From the NCBI GenBank assembly GCA_964403185.1, contig CAYOFK010000060.1, positions 1-15,833 on the forward strand: 15,833 nt of DNA, read 5' to 3'. The position numbers and the translations under genes were made by a program. This DNA comes from CAYOFK01 sp964403185. Its GTDB lineage: Bacteria > Bacteroidota > Bacteroidia > Bacteroidales > VadinHA17. The notes under the pieces were generated by a model. That model ran no database searches. It was not told where the DNA came from and was given only the letters and a program-made list of their open reading frames with translations. Shown piece after piece: positions 7,431 through 14,277 of the stretch. Every line of letters begins with the position of its first letter. Position 1 is the stretch's first letter.

Positions 7431-8975
7431 TTAGAATGGGGGAATTCCGTGTTTTTTTCTGGGACCTGAGATGGCCTTGTTTTCAGAAACTTCTATAGAG
7501 TGAAGGAGCAATTTCCTGGTTTCAGAAGGTTCTATTACGGCATCAATGTAGCCTTTGGATGCCGCAACATAGGGATTCGAAAATTTATCTTTATATTCTT
7601 TAACCTTTTGTTTACGCATTTTTTCAGGATCCGGAGCTTCATTTATTTCTTTCCTGAAGATGATGTTTGCAGCTCCTTCCGGGCCCATCACAGCAATCTC
7701 GGCCCCGGGCCAGGCCAGCACAAAATCGGCACGAAGATGCCTGGAACTCATGGCTATGTAACCTCCGCCATAAGCTTTCCTGATGATGAGCGTGATCTTG
7801 GGAACGGTGGCTTCGCTGTAGGCATACAGGACCTTTGCCCCGTGCCGGATGACACCTGCATGTTCCTGGTCAACGCCCGGAAGATATCCGGGAAGGTCCA
7901 CAAGTGTGATGATGGGAATATTAAATGCATCACAATAACGTATGAAACGGGCTGCTTTATCGGAAGAATCAACATCGAGTACCCCGGCCAGCACTAAAGG
8001 CTGATTGCATACAAATCCAACAGTCTTACCCCCGAGGCGTCCAAAACCAATAACCAGATTTGCCGCCCAGCCTTTCTGGACCTCAAAAAAGTCGGAATCA
8101 TCGACCACGGCCTTTATGACATTTCTGACATCATAAGGCAACTTGGGATCACCGGGTACAATCTTATCGATCTTAAATTCTTTTTTCGGTTCCTTTTTCT
8201 TTAATACCCGGGGTTTGTCAGTATTGCTCCAGGGAATGAAGGAAAACAACTTTTTAATTTGTTCAATACACTCCATTTCGCTTTTTGCAAAAAAATGTGC
8301 ATTTCCGGTGATCTCGCTATGTACACGCGCCCCGCCAAGGTCTTCCATAGAGATCTCTTCTCCCAATACTGTTTTAATAACTTCCGGACCGGTAATGAAC
8401 ATCTTGGAGATTTTGTCCACCACAAATACAAAATCAGTAAGTGCAGGAGAATAAACAGCCCCCCCGGCGCAGGGCCCAAGAATGACAGAAATCTGAGGAA
8501 TGACTCCGGAGGACAGGGTATTTCTGAAAAATATCTCACCATATCCGGCAAGGGAGTTTACCCCTTCCTGGATCCGGGCACCTCCTGAATCGTTTATACC
8601 TATAAGGGGCATGCGCATCTTAAGGGCATAATCCATGATCTTTGTAATTTTCCGGCTGTGCATCAATCCAAGTGACCCCCCGGCTACCGTAAAATCCTGG
8701 GCAAAAATTGCTACCGGCCGGCTATGGATGGTTCCGGTACCAATAATAACGCCATCTCCGTGCAGGATTTTCTTATCCATGTCAAAATCGCGGGCCTCAT
8801 GCTCCACAAACAAATCATATTCACTAAAGGAGTTTCTATCAACCAGGGCGACGATGCGCTCTCTGGCAGTGAGCTTTCCCATCGCAATTTGTTTTTCAAT
8901 GGCTTTCTCCCCACCACCTGCCAAAACCTTCTTACGTTTCTTCTGCAGTTCTTCAATTTTCCGTTTCAGTGGCAT
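7431..8975 (-). CDS. Acyl-CoA carboxylase carboxyltransferase (propionyl-CoA carboxylase beta / MmdA type)
   Basis: This subunit moves the carboxyl group between biotin and an acyl-CoA, probably propionyl-CoA to methylmalonyl-CoA or the reverse. The 514-residue length and the two crotonase-like halves fit the PccB/MmdA group. N-terminal half: GKLTARERI (33-41), AQDFTVAGGSLG (92-103), NDSGGARIQEG (128-138) and GPCAGGAVYSPALTDF (167-182). C-terminal half: NQPLVLAGVLD (324-334), LVDLPGYLPGVDQEH (358-372) and RKAYGGGYIAMSS (399-411), the second oxyanion-hole glycines. The protein ends GIPPF. Sequence alone does not separate propionyl-CoA carboxylase beta from methylmalonyl-CoA decarboxylase alpha. 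The next gene is a free biotin carrier; a biotin carboxylase or a membrane sodium-pumping subunit is absent from the window. Upstream lies a 169-base gap with a 12-bp palindrome. Confidence 0.94.
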   Translation of the reverse strand: MPLKRKIEELQKKRKKVLAGGGEKAIEKQIAMGKLTARERIVALVDRNSFSEYDLFVEHEARDFDMDKKILHGDGVIIGTGTIHSRPVAIFAQDFTVAGGSLGLMHSRKITKIMDYALKMRMPLIGINDSGGARIQEGVNSLAGYGEIFFRNTLSSGVIPQISVILGPCAGGAVYSPALTDFVFVVDKISKMFITGPEVIKTVLGEEISMEDLGGARVHSEITGNAHFFAKSEMECIEQIKKLFSFIPWSNTDKPRVLKKKEPKKEFKIDKIVPGDPKLPYDVRNVIKAVVDDSDFFEVQKGWAANLVIGFGRLGGKTVGFVCNQPLVLAGVLDVDSSDKAARFIRYCDAFNIPIITLVDLPGYLPGVDQEHAGVIRHGAKVLYAYSEATVPKITLIIRKAYGGGYIAMSSRHLRADFVLAWPGAEIAVMGPEGAANIIFRKEINEAPDPEKMRKQKVKEYKDKFSNPYVAASKGYIDAVIEPSETRKLLLHSIEVSENKAISGPRKKHGIPPF

Positions 8976-9015
8976 TTTGTTTTTTTTTATGGGAAAAAAT
9001 GTCCGGGTTCCCGTT

Positions 9016-9027
9016 TTGCAATTGCAA
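9016..9027. promoter_or_regulatory. 12-bp perfect palindrome upstream of the carboxyltransferase gene
   Basis: TTGCAATTGCAA is its own complement and lies 41 bases before the ATG at 8975, a usual place for an operator. No exact TAnnTTTG element is seen beside it. No regulator gene lies next to it, so the role as a binding site is only a suggestion. Confidence 0.25.
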
Positions 9028-9047
9028 CGTTACAAAATCAATTCAAG

Positions 9048-9074
9048 TTAAAAAAATATATTTCTCGCTGAGAA
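9048..9074 (-). terminator. Weak intrinsic terminator after the LptF/LptG permease gene
   Basis: On the minus strand a 5-bp stem, TTCTC/GAGAA with an AGC loop (9062-9074), is followed by ATATATTTTTTT. It lies about 70 bases after the permease stop codon and upstream of the carboxyltransferase gene, so it would separate the two transcription units. The stem is short, which lowers confidence. Confidence 0.4.
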
Positions 9075-9144
9075 TTTTATTGAAACTATAAATTGCAGTA
9101 AACCAGTATTTTAACACTGAGGTTCAAATTTCCCAATGGACCGG

Positions 9145-10242
9145 TTACTTGGGAGCCAGGTAATACAGATAACCCGCAATAATGGCAAAGACGATATTGG
9201 GTAACCACACGGCCAGCATGGTGTTGATACTGCCCCCTATGGCAAATTGTGATGAAAATTGCATGAAAAGAATATAGGCAAAACTCAGACCAATACCGGC
9301 ACCAATATGAGTTCCGATTCCGCCCCGGACCTTCTTTGAAGACAGGGATACACCGATCAGAGTCAGAATAAATGTTGAAAATGGAATTGCCAGGCGCCGG
9401 TACTTCTCAATAAGAAACGGGGTTATGTTATCTGATCCCTTGATCTTTTGTTTTGCGATGAACCGGTTCAGCTCGGAAATGTTCATTTCCTCAACAATAT
9501 TTTCTCTCATGCTGAAATCTTCGGGACTGATATTCAGGGCTGTATCTATAAATTGTCCCTCTTCAATCAGCTCTTTGTCACCGTCAAAGGTCCGGATATA
9601 GTAATTCCGGATGCGCCATTTGTTGGTTGATGTATCCCAGCGGACATAATCTGAGATCAGTTTCGATTTTAATTGTCCTTCTTCAGTAAATTCTTCCATT
9701 GAGAATTTATGACCAACCTTACCGGAAGTACTGTAACTTTCCATATATACATAGACATTGGGTTGCACCTGAATGTGAATATTTCTCTTATTGTATGATA
9801 CCGGTGACGGCTGCACATATATTTCCTCAAATGCGTGTCTGCGCATATTTGCATGCGGGATCACGAAATTACTCAGGGCAAATACAAAAACTGCAATAAT
9901 GAATGTTGAAACAAAATAGGGCAGAAGAAACCTGTTGTAACTCAGGCCGTTACTGAACATGGCAATGATCTCGGTATGGCCTGCCATTTTTGAAGTGAAA
10001 AAAATCACAGTAATGAAAGTGAACAACGGGCTGAACAGGAGGAGAAAGTAGGGAATGAAATTGAAATAATAATCAAAAACAACGGAACTTATCGGCGCAT
10101 CCCTTTCAATGAAATTATCAAGTTTTTCTGTGAGATCAAAGATGACCACAATAAACATTAACAGGGATAGGGCAAATACATAAGTTCCCAGGAATTTTTT
10201 TATGATATAAACATCAAGTATGAAGCTGCCCCTGATTTTCAT
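9145..10242 (-). CDS. LptF/LptG (YjgP/YjgQ) family permease
   Basis: Members of this family form the inner-membrane part of the LptB2FGC transporter, which extracts lipopolysaccharide for delivery to the outer membrane. The 365 residues show three N-terminal membrane segments (about 14-36, 56-84 and 102-126), a soluble periplasmic beta-rich domain (about 135-280, jellyroll in known structures), and three C-terminal segments (about 284-300, 312-330 and 342-362). The family block KMAGHTEIIAMFSNGLS (85-101) follows the second segment. Six segments and this length fit LptF/LptG well; LptG is more likely from gene context in Bacteroidota, but the two cannot be told apart safely here. Its ATG overlaps the tgt stop codon in ATGA (10239-10242), indicating translational coupling to tgt. 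Confidence 0.92.
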   Translation of the reverse strand: MKIRGSFILDVYIIKKFLGTYVFALSLLMFIVVIFDLTEKLDNFIERDAPISSVVFDYYFNFIPYFLLLFSPLFTFITVIFFTSKMAGHTEIIAMFSNGLSYNRFLLPYFVSTFIIAVFVFALSNFVIPHANMRRHAFEEIYVQPSPVSYNKRNIHIQVQPNVYVYMESYSTSGKVGHKFSMEEFTEEGQLKSKLISDYVRWDTSTNKWRIRNYYIRTFDGDKELIEEGQFIDTALNISPEDFSMRENIVEEMNISELNRFIAKQKIKGSDNITPFLIEKYRRLAIPFSTFILTLIGVSLSSKKVRGGIGTHIGAGIGLSFAYILFMQFSSQFAIGGSINTMLAVWLPNIVFAIIAGYLYYLAPK

Positions 10243-11369
10243 ATTCGATTTTTTAATAGGGGTACCATCCCGTTTTTCCAGGTCAAAAATGAACCCTTCA
10301 AAATTTGTGCCCGGGCCTCGTTAACCAGCCACATGTAGAAGCACAAATTATGGATACTGGCAATATGGGCCCCCAGGATTTCCTTTGAAATGATCAAATG
10401 CCGTAAATATCCCCTGGAATACTGCTGGCTTGTATCAACAATTCCGGATTCATCAACAGGTGAAAAATCATTTTTCCATTTTCGGTTCTTAATATTAATG
10501 ATGCCATTTGCCGTAAACAACATTCCGTTGCGTCCGTTCCTGGTAGGCATGACACAATCAAACATATCCACACCCAGGGCAATGGATTCCAGTATGTTGG
10601 CAGGAGTTCCCACACCCATGAGGTACCTGGGTTTGTCAACAGGCAGGATGTCATTCACCATCTCAGTCATCTCATACATGACTTCTTCAGGCTCCCCCAC
10701 AGACAATCCTCCGATAGCATTGCCTTCCAGTTCCATTGAACCCGCAAATTCGGCTGACTGTTTTCTTAAATCCCTGTAAATACTGCCCTGAACAATAGGA
10801 AAGAGAAACTGGTCATGCCCATATCTCGGTGTGGTGTTTTTATAATGATGAACACCTCTCTCAAGCCAGTGGTGGGTGAGTTCCATGGATTTTTTGGCAT
10901 AACCGGCCTCACAAGGATAGGGGGTGCATTCGTCAAGTACCATCATGATATCAGATCCGATTGAACGCTGGATATCCACTACGAGTTCAGGGGTGAACAG
11001 GTGCCTGGATCCATCAATATGAGATTGAAAAACACAGCCTTCTTTTGTGAGTTTCCTGTTTTCCGATAAGGAAAAAACCTGATAGCCACCACTGTCAGTC
11101 AGAATGGGGCGCGCCCAGTTAATGAATTTATGCAACCCGCCTGCCTGTTCAATAGTATCTATTCCCGGACGCAGGTACAGGTGGTAGGTATTGCCAAGAA
11201 TGATCTGCGCATTTACCTTGCCCCTAAGGTCGTTCTGTGAAACGGCCTTGACAGAGCCGGCGGTTCCGACAGGCATGAAGGTTGGCGTATTCAGTGTGCC
11301 GTGTGCGGTTTTAAAACGTCCGCAACGGGCTTTGGTTGCAGGGTCTGTATGTTCTATCCGGAAATGCAT
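10239..11369 (-). CDS. tgt: tRNA-guanine transglycosylase
   Basis: Tgt exchanges guanine-34 of Asp, Asn, His and Tyr tRNAs for the queuosine precursor preQ1. From the ATG at 11369 the protein has 376 residues and aligns over the whole family length. It carries TDSGGYQVFS (91-100, general-base Asp D92), the substrate-recognition segment LDECTPYP (145-152), GGLSVGEP (220-227) and the catalytic block VDMFDCVMPTRNGRNG (267-282, nucleophile D271). The frame is open to a TTG three codons earlier, which overlaps a -7 element, so I reject it. The zinc-site region is unusual: the three Cys of the normal CxCxxC are Gly309, Val311 and Ser314, while the His ligand is kept (H340). As far as I recall, other Bacteroidota Tgt proteins also lack these Cys. 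The gene is coupled to the downstream permease gene. Confidence 0.96.
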   Translation of the reverse strand: MHFRIEHTDPATKARCGRFKTAHGTLNTPTFMPVGTAGSVKAVSQNDLRGKVNAQIILGNTYHLYLRPGIDTIEQAGGLHKFINWARPILTDSGGYQVFSLSENRKLTKEGCVFQSHIDGSRHLFTPELVVDIQRSIGSDIMMVLDECTPYPCEAGYAKKSMELTHHWLERGVHHYKNTTPRYGHDQFLFPIVQGSIYRDLRKQSAEFAGSMELEGNAIGGLSVGEPEEVMYEMTEMVNDILPVDKPRYLMGVGTPANILESIALGVDMFDCVMPTRNGRNGMLFTANGIINIKNRKWKNDFSPVDESGIVDTSQQYSRGYLRHLIISKEILGAHIASIHNLCFYMWLVNEARAQILKGSFLTWKNGMVPLLKNRI

Positions 11370-11375
11370 TAAAGG

Positions 11376-11383
11376 CAAAGATA
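11376..11383 (-). promoter_or_regulatory. Candidate -7 element of tgt
   Basis: The minus strand reads TATCTTTG, an exact TAnnTTTG, with TTAG at the -33 position (three of four bases of TTTG). It ends only 6 bases before the ATG at 11369, so transcription from it would give a leaderless or nearly leaderless tgt mRNA. Confidence 0.4.
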
Positions 11384-11397
11384 ATTATTAAATCAGT

Positions 11398-11501
11398 GAG
11401 ACTAAGATTTAAAAGTCTCTTTAGCGAAGTGAATGCTCAAACATCCGGCAGAGGCAGAAGGCTAAACAGAAGGCTCTGCAGATCGACTTTGTGAGTCGAT
11501 T
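11398..11501. repeat. Three consecutive stem-loops between tgt and the glycosyltransferase gene
   Basis: The divergent interval holds three hairpins. First: GAGACT (11398-11403) with AGTCTC (11414-11419). Second: GCAGAG (11448-11453) with CTCTGC (11474-11479), whose interior carries the direct repeat CAGAAGGCT twice (11455-11463 and 11467-11475) with a 3-base spacer. Third: GATCGACT (11481-11488) with AGTCGATT (11494-11501), including one G-T pair. They sit between the two outward-facing promoter candidates. They match no tRNA or riboswitch that I recognise. A small RNA, or a paired regulatory region serving both genes, is possible. Confidence 0.45.
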
Positions 11502-11530
11502 GAGGGTGTCCGAAAACGGAAACTATTTTG

Positions 11531-11538
11531 TATTTTTG
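11531..11538 (+). promoter_or_regulatory. Candidate -7 element of the glycosyltransferase gene
   Basis: TATTTTTG matches TAnnTTTG and lies 26 bases before the ATG at 11565. The -33 position reads TCCG, a poor match to TTTG. It would drive the glycosyltransferase, sigma factor and rsmG genes. Confidence 0.35.
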
Positions 11539-11564
11539 AATTTAATCTTTTGACAGGCCTGCAG

Positions 11565-12683
11565 ATGGATTTTGACATTCAACAAATCATATTCCGCATC
11601 TATTTGGGACTGTTTGCAGTTCAGGCATTCTATATAGTATTTTTCTTCAGCAGGGTTGGGTTCAGTAAACCGCAGAAAAAAAAGGCAAAGCCGGTTCCGG
11701 TTTCAATCGTGATCTGTGCCCGTGATGAAGCTTCTAACCTTCAGAAAAACCTTCCGGCGGTTCTCAATCAGGACTATTATGATTTTGAGGTTGTTGTGGT
11801 AAATGATTGCTCGGAGGATCATACCGCAACGGTCCTTGAAGAATTTGAGAAACAATACACAAATCTGAAAGTGACAACCATTAAAAAGGATGCCAGGTTC
11901 GCACACGGGAAAAAGCTTGCCTTAACCATTGGGATCAAGGCTGCCAGTCACGAGTGGCTTTTACTGACAGATGCCGATTGCAAACCCGGATCTTCCGGCT
12001 GGGTATCCCGGATGCAGAAAAATTTTACGCAGAATACAGATGTGGTTCTTGGGTATGGAGGGTTCACAAACACCCATACCCTGTTAAATACATATACCCG
12101 CTATGAAACCCTGTTTATTGCCATGCAATATTTTGGTTTTGCTCTGGCAGGAATTCCATACATGGGTGTAGGCCGCAATCTTGCATACAGGAAGTCGTTG
12201 TTTTTTAAGCATAAAGGTTTTGCATCCCACCGGAAACTCGCTTCCGGCGATGACGATCTGTTTGTTAATGAAGTTGCCACAAAATCCAATACCAGGGTTG
12301 AGTTTTCAGTGGAAAGCCATACCCGCTCTGAAGCAAAACGGACCCTCCCGGACTGGGTCCGGCAAAAGAAGAGGCATCTTACTACAGGATTTCATTATAA
12401 CCGGCTTACTAAACTGCTTCTTGGTGGAGAATATCTGAGCCGGGTGCTGTTTTTCTCAGCAGTTGCCTTCCTGGCTTTATCTCAGGAGTATCTCTATATT
12501 GCCCTGGGAGGCTTGCTGTTGCGATGGGTGTTTTTTGCCGTGGCGCTTAAGACCGCTATGAAACATTTGAATGAAAAAGATTTATTCTTACCTTCGTTAA
12601 TCTTTGACTTGATATCACCCCTCGTCAATATTCTTCTGGTAATCTCAAACAGACTTAGTTCACCGCAAGCTAAATGGAAATAA
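11565..12683 (+). CDS. Membrane-associated family 2 glycosyltransferase
   Basis: Predicted inverting glycosyltransferase of the GT-A fold that uses a nucleotide sugar on the cytoplasmic face of the membrane. From the ATG at 11565 it has 372 residues: an N-terminal membrane segment (about 9-29), the GT2 domain (about 46-275) opening with VSIVICARDEASNL (46-59), then VVVVNDCSEDHT (76-87), the metal-binding DAD (136-138), the acceptor-side GDDD (228-231) and RQKKRH (266-271) in the place of the QxxRW-type motif. Two or three membrane segments follow (about 290-330 and 343-362). A TTG five codons upstream is open but less likely. The 3' end overlaps the sigma factor gene by 10 bases. Acceptor and sugar are unknown; glycolipid or envelope polysaccharide synthesis is a reasonable guess. 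Confidence 0.9.
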   Translation: MDFDIQQIIFRIYLGLFAVQAFYIVFFFSRVGFSKPQKKKAKPVPVSIVICARDEASNLQKNLPAVLNQDYYDFEVVVVNDCSEDHTATVLEEFEKQYTNLKVTTIKKDARFAHGKKLALTIGIKAASHEWLLLTDADCKPGSSGWVSRMQKNFTQNTDVVLGYGGFTNTHTLLNTYTRYETLFIAMQYFGFALAGIPYMGVGRNLAYRKSLFFKHKGFASHRKLASGDDDLFVNEVATKSNTRVEFSVESHTRSEAKRTLPDWVRQKKRHLTTGFHYNRLTKLLLGGEYLSRVLFFSAVAFLALSQEYLYIALGGLLLRWVFFAVALKTAMKHLNEKDLFLPSLIFDLISPLVNILLVISNRLSSPQAKWK

Positions 12684-13273
12684 ACCAAAACCTTTCAGAT
12701 AAAGCCCGGCATGACTGCAATCTTGTTGAAAAGGCAGTAAAGGGTGATCAAAAAGCATATGCCGAGTTGATGAACCGGTATCGCGATGCCATCTATTTTA
12801 TGCTGCTTAAAATGGTAAGTAACCCGGTAGATGCGGAAGACCTTACCATTGAGGCATTCGGAAAAGCATTCAAAAATATTGAACAGTATACGCCCTCTTA
12901 TGCCTTCAGTACCTGGTTGTTTAAAATTGCTACCAATAATTGCATTGATTTCATAAGGAAAAAGAAAGGCACTCTGATATCTATCGACCAGAATGAAGAT
13001 GATTCTGATGGTGCGCCCCTGTCCATCCAGTCTGCTTCCCTCGATCCGGAAGAGGACCTGATTAAAAAACAGAAAGAGGTTCTCATGCGGGATATTGTTA
13101 CCCAGTTAAAACCACGATACAAACTTCTTATTGAGTTGAGGTATTTCAAGGAGTACTCATATGAGGAAATAGCCACTGAAATGAATCTCCCTCTGGGTAC
13201 TGTAAAAGCCCAGTTATTCCGTGCCCGGGAATTGCTTTTTAATATCATGGATTCTTCCAGGGGGAAAATATAA
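12674..13273 (+). CDS. ECF-type sigma-70 family sigma factor
   Basis: Alternative sigma factor directing RNA polymerase to a subset of promoters. The 199 residues hold only regions 2 and 4, as in the ECF group. Region 2 is about 22-97, with DAEDLTIEAFGKAFKNIEQY (53-72) and FSTWLFKIATNNCIDFIRKK (78-97). An acidic linker follows (about 103-130). Region 4 is about 137-190, with the helix-turn-helix YEEIATEMNLPLGTVKAQLF (163-182). Its start lies inside the last codons of the glycosyltransferase gene (10-base overlap), and rsmG follows after 17 bases, so the three are probably cotranscribed. No anti-sigma gene (membrane protein with zinc-finger or FecR-like features) is adjacent, so control may be transcriptional or by a distant partner. 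It could also be a constitutive housekeeping-like small sigma factor. Confidence 0.93.
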   Translation: MEINQNLSDKARHDCNLVEKAVKGDQKAYAELMNRYRDAIYFMLLKMVSNPVDAEDLTIEAFGKAFKNIEQYTPSYAFSTWLFKIATNNCIDFIRKKKGTLISIDQNEDDSDGAPLSIQSASLDPEEDLIKKQKEVLMRDIVTQLKPRYKLLIELRYFKEYSYEEIATEMNLPLGTVKAQLFRARELLFNIMDSSRGKI

Positions 13274-13290
13274 ATACCGGAATACACGAT

Positions 13291-13914
13291 ATGGAGCTGA
13301 TTCATAAATATTTCCCCAAGCTTTCGGATTGGCAGATGGACCGGTTTACCAGGCTTGTTGAATTATACAATTACTGGAACAGGCAGATCAACCTGATATC
13401 AAGAAAGGATATTGAGCACCTCATTGAGCGGCACATACTTCATTCTTTGGCCCTCATGAAATGGAGGGTTTTTTTAAGACCGGGAAGCATACTGGATGTT
13501 GGTACAGGTGGTGGATTTCCGGGTATTCCACTTGCGATTGCCTGTCAGGAAAATGAATTTACCCTGATCGATGGTGTTGCAAGAAAAATCAAAGTTGTAA
13601 ATGAGATCATTTCTGCCCTTGATCTGAAAAATGCCAGAGGTATTCAAACCCGGGCGGAGGATCATAAACCCCGGTATCATTATATTGTGTCAAGGGCCGT
13701 AACGAAGCTTCCGGCCTTCTTCAGACTGGTGAAAAAAAATATGCATACGCAGATGATGGACGAGTCGTTTGGTATTTATTATTATAAAGGAGGTGACCTG
13801 AGAGATGAACTGGCTGAATTGCCTGTGAAACCTGACATTTATAACATTTCAGATTGCTTTGACGAACCTTTTTTTTCTACAAAAAAGATCATTCACATAC
13901 CGGCTGCCGGGTGA
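13291..13914 (+). CDS. rsmG: 16S rRNA (guanine-527-N7)-methyltransferase RsmG
   Basis: RsmG (GidB) methylates N7 of G527 in 16S rRNA using S-adenosylmethionine; loss gives low-level streptomycin resistance in several bacteria. The 207-residue class I methyltransferase shows the N-terminal helical lead with LYNYWNRQINLISRKD (25-40) and HILHSL (48-53). The SAM-binding loop is LDVGTGGGFPGIPLAI (68-83). The acidic end of strand 2 is LIDGVARK (92-99), and SRAV (134-137) is the later family block. Length and motif order are normal. It is the third gene of the glycosyltransferase, sigma factor, rsmG cluster, and rpmH with its own promoter follows 70 bases later. In many bacteria rsmG lies near the origin with rpmH and mnmG; here only rpmH is alongside. 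Confidence 0.96.
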   Translation: MELIHKYFPKLSDWQMDRFTRLVELYNYWNRQINLISRKDIEHLIERHILHSLALMKWRVFLRPGSILDVGTGGGFPGIPLAIACQENEFTLIDGVARKIKVVNEIISALDLKNARGIQTRAEDHKPRYHYIVSRAVTKLPAFFRLVKKNMHTQMMDESFGIYYYKGGDLRDELAELPVKPDIYNISDCFDEPFFSTKKIIHIPAAG

Positions 13915-13921
13915 AAGAAAT

Positions 13922-13951
13922 TTTGCCGTAATCAAAAAAGTATTATTTTTG
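13922..13951 (+). promoter_or_regulatory. Bacteroidota-type promoter of rpmH
   Basis: TTTG (13922-13925) is followed after 18 bases by TATTTTTG (13944-13951), matching the -33 TTTG and -7 TAnnTTTG elements with the expected spacing. It starts 8 bases after the rsmG stop, and the rpmH ATG is 33 bases downstream. This is the best promoter match in the window. Confidence 0.65.
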
Positions 13952-13984
13952 CAGTCTGAAAATTTACATGTAACGGATTGAACC

Positions 13985-14143
13985 ATGAAAAGAACATTTC
14001 AACCCTCCAACAGAAAGAGGAAAAATAAGCACGGATTCAGGGAACGGATGTCCACAGCCAGTGGAAGAAAAGTGCTTGGACACAGAAGGGCCAAAGGAAG
14101 GAAGAAACTTTCAGTATCCGATGAGGCCAAACATAAGGCCTGA
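13985..14143 (+). CDS. rpmH: 50S ribosomal protein L34
   Basis: L34 is a small basic protein of the large ribosomal subunit. The 52-residue frame opens MKRTFQPSNRKRKNKHGFRE and continues through RMSTASGRKVLGHRRAKGRK, the invariant L34 signature, ending in the Bacteroidota-like tail LSVSDEAKHKA. The stop is TGA at 14141-14143. Very high Arg/Lys content and exact family length make this secure. It has its own promoter at 13922-13951 and an intrinsic terminator at 14175-14204, so it is probably transcribed mainly as a single gene, although read-through from rsmG is possible. Confidence 0.97.
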   Translation: MKRTFQPSNRKRKNKHGFRERMSTASGRKVLGHRRAKGRKKLSVSDEAKHKA

Positions 14144-14174
14144 AAAAACAATTCATATTTCCCCAATTAAAATG

Positions 14175-14204
14175 AAGGATCAGCAATGGTCCTTTATTTT
14201 TTTC
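14175..14204 (+). terminator. Intrinsic terminator of rpmH
   Basis: AAGGATC (14175-14181) pairs with GGTCCTT (14188-14194) over 7 bp including one G-T pair, with a 6-base loop, followed by a T-rich run (TTATTTTTTT region). It lies 32 bases after the rpmH stop and before mqnE. Confidence 0.75.
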
Positions 14205-14277
14205 TGTTCCTTTGCAATGTTCTTTTTTAAAATTACAAAACTTCCCTGCACCGGTTTATAATGTTTGAGACTGTGCT

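Noticed and set aside
11370..11378. Upstream TTG start for Tgt; also a TTG at 11550 for the glycosyltransferase.
   Set aside because: Both are non-ATG codons just upstream of good ATGs, and the tgt one overlaps its own -7 element.
11379..11530. A preQ1 riboswitch before tgt.
   Set aside because: The hairpins present do not show the small preQ1-I hairpin with its A-rich tail, nor the preQ1-II layout that I would expect; they also lie upstream of the likely promoter.
14061..14261. 66-codon plus-strand frame overlapping rpmH.
   Set aside because: It is an alternative frame of the secure L34 gene and runs through the rpmH terminator.
14250..14277. A promoter for mqnE at TATAATGTTTG.
   Set aside because: The TA and TTTG are separated by three bases rather than two, and no -33 element is placed correctly.
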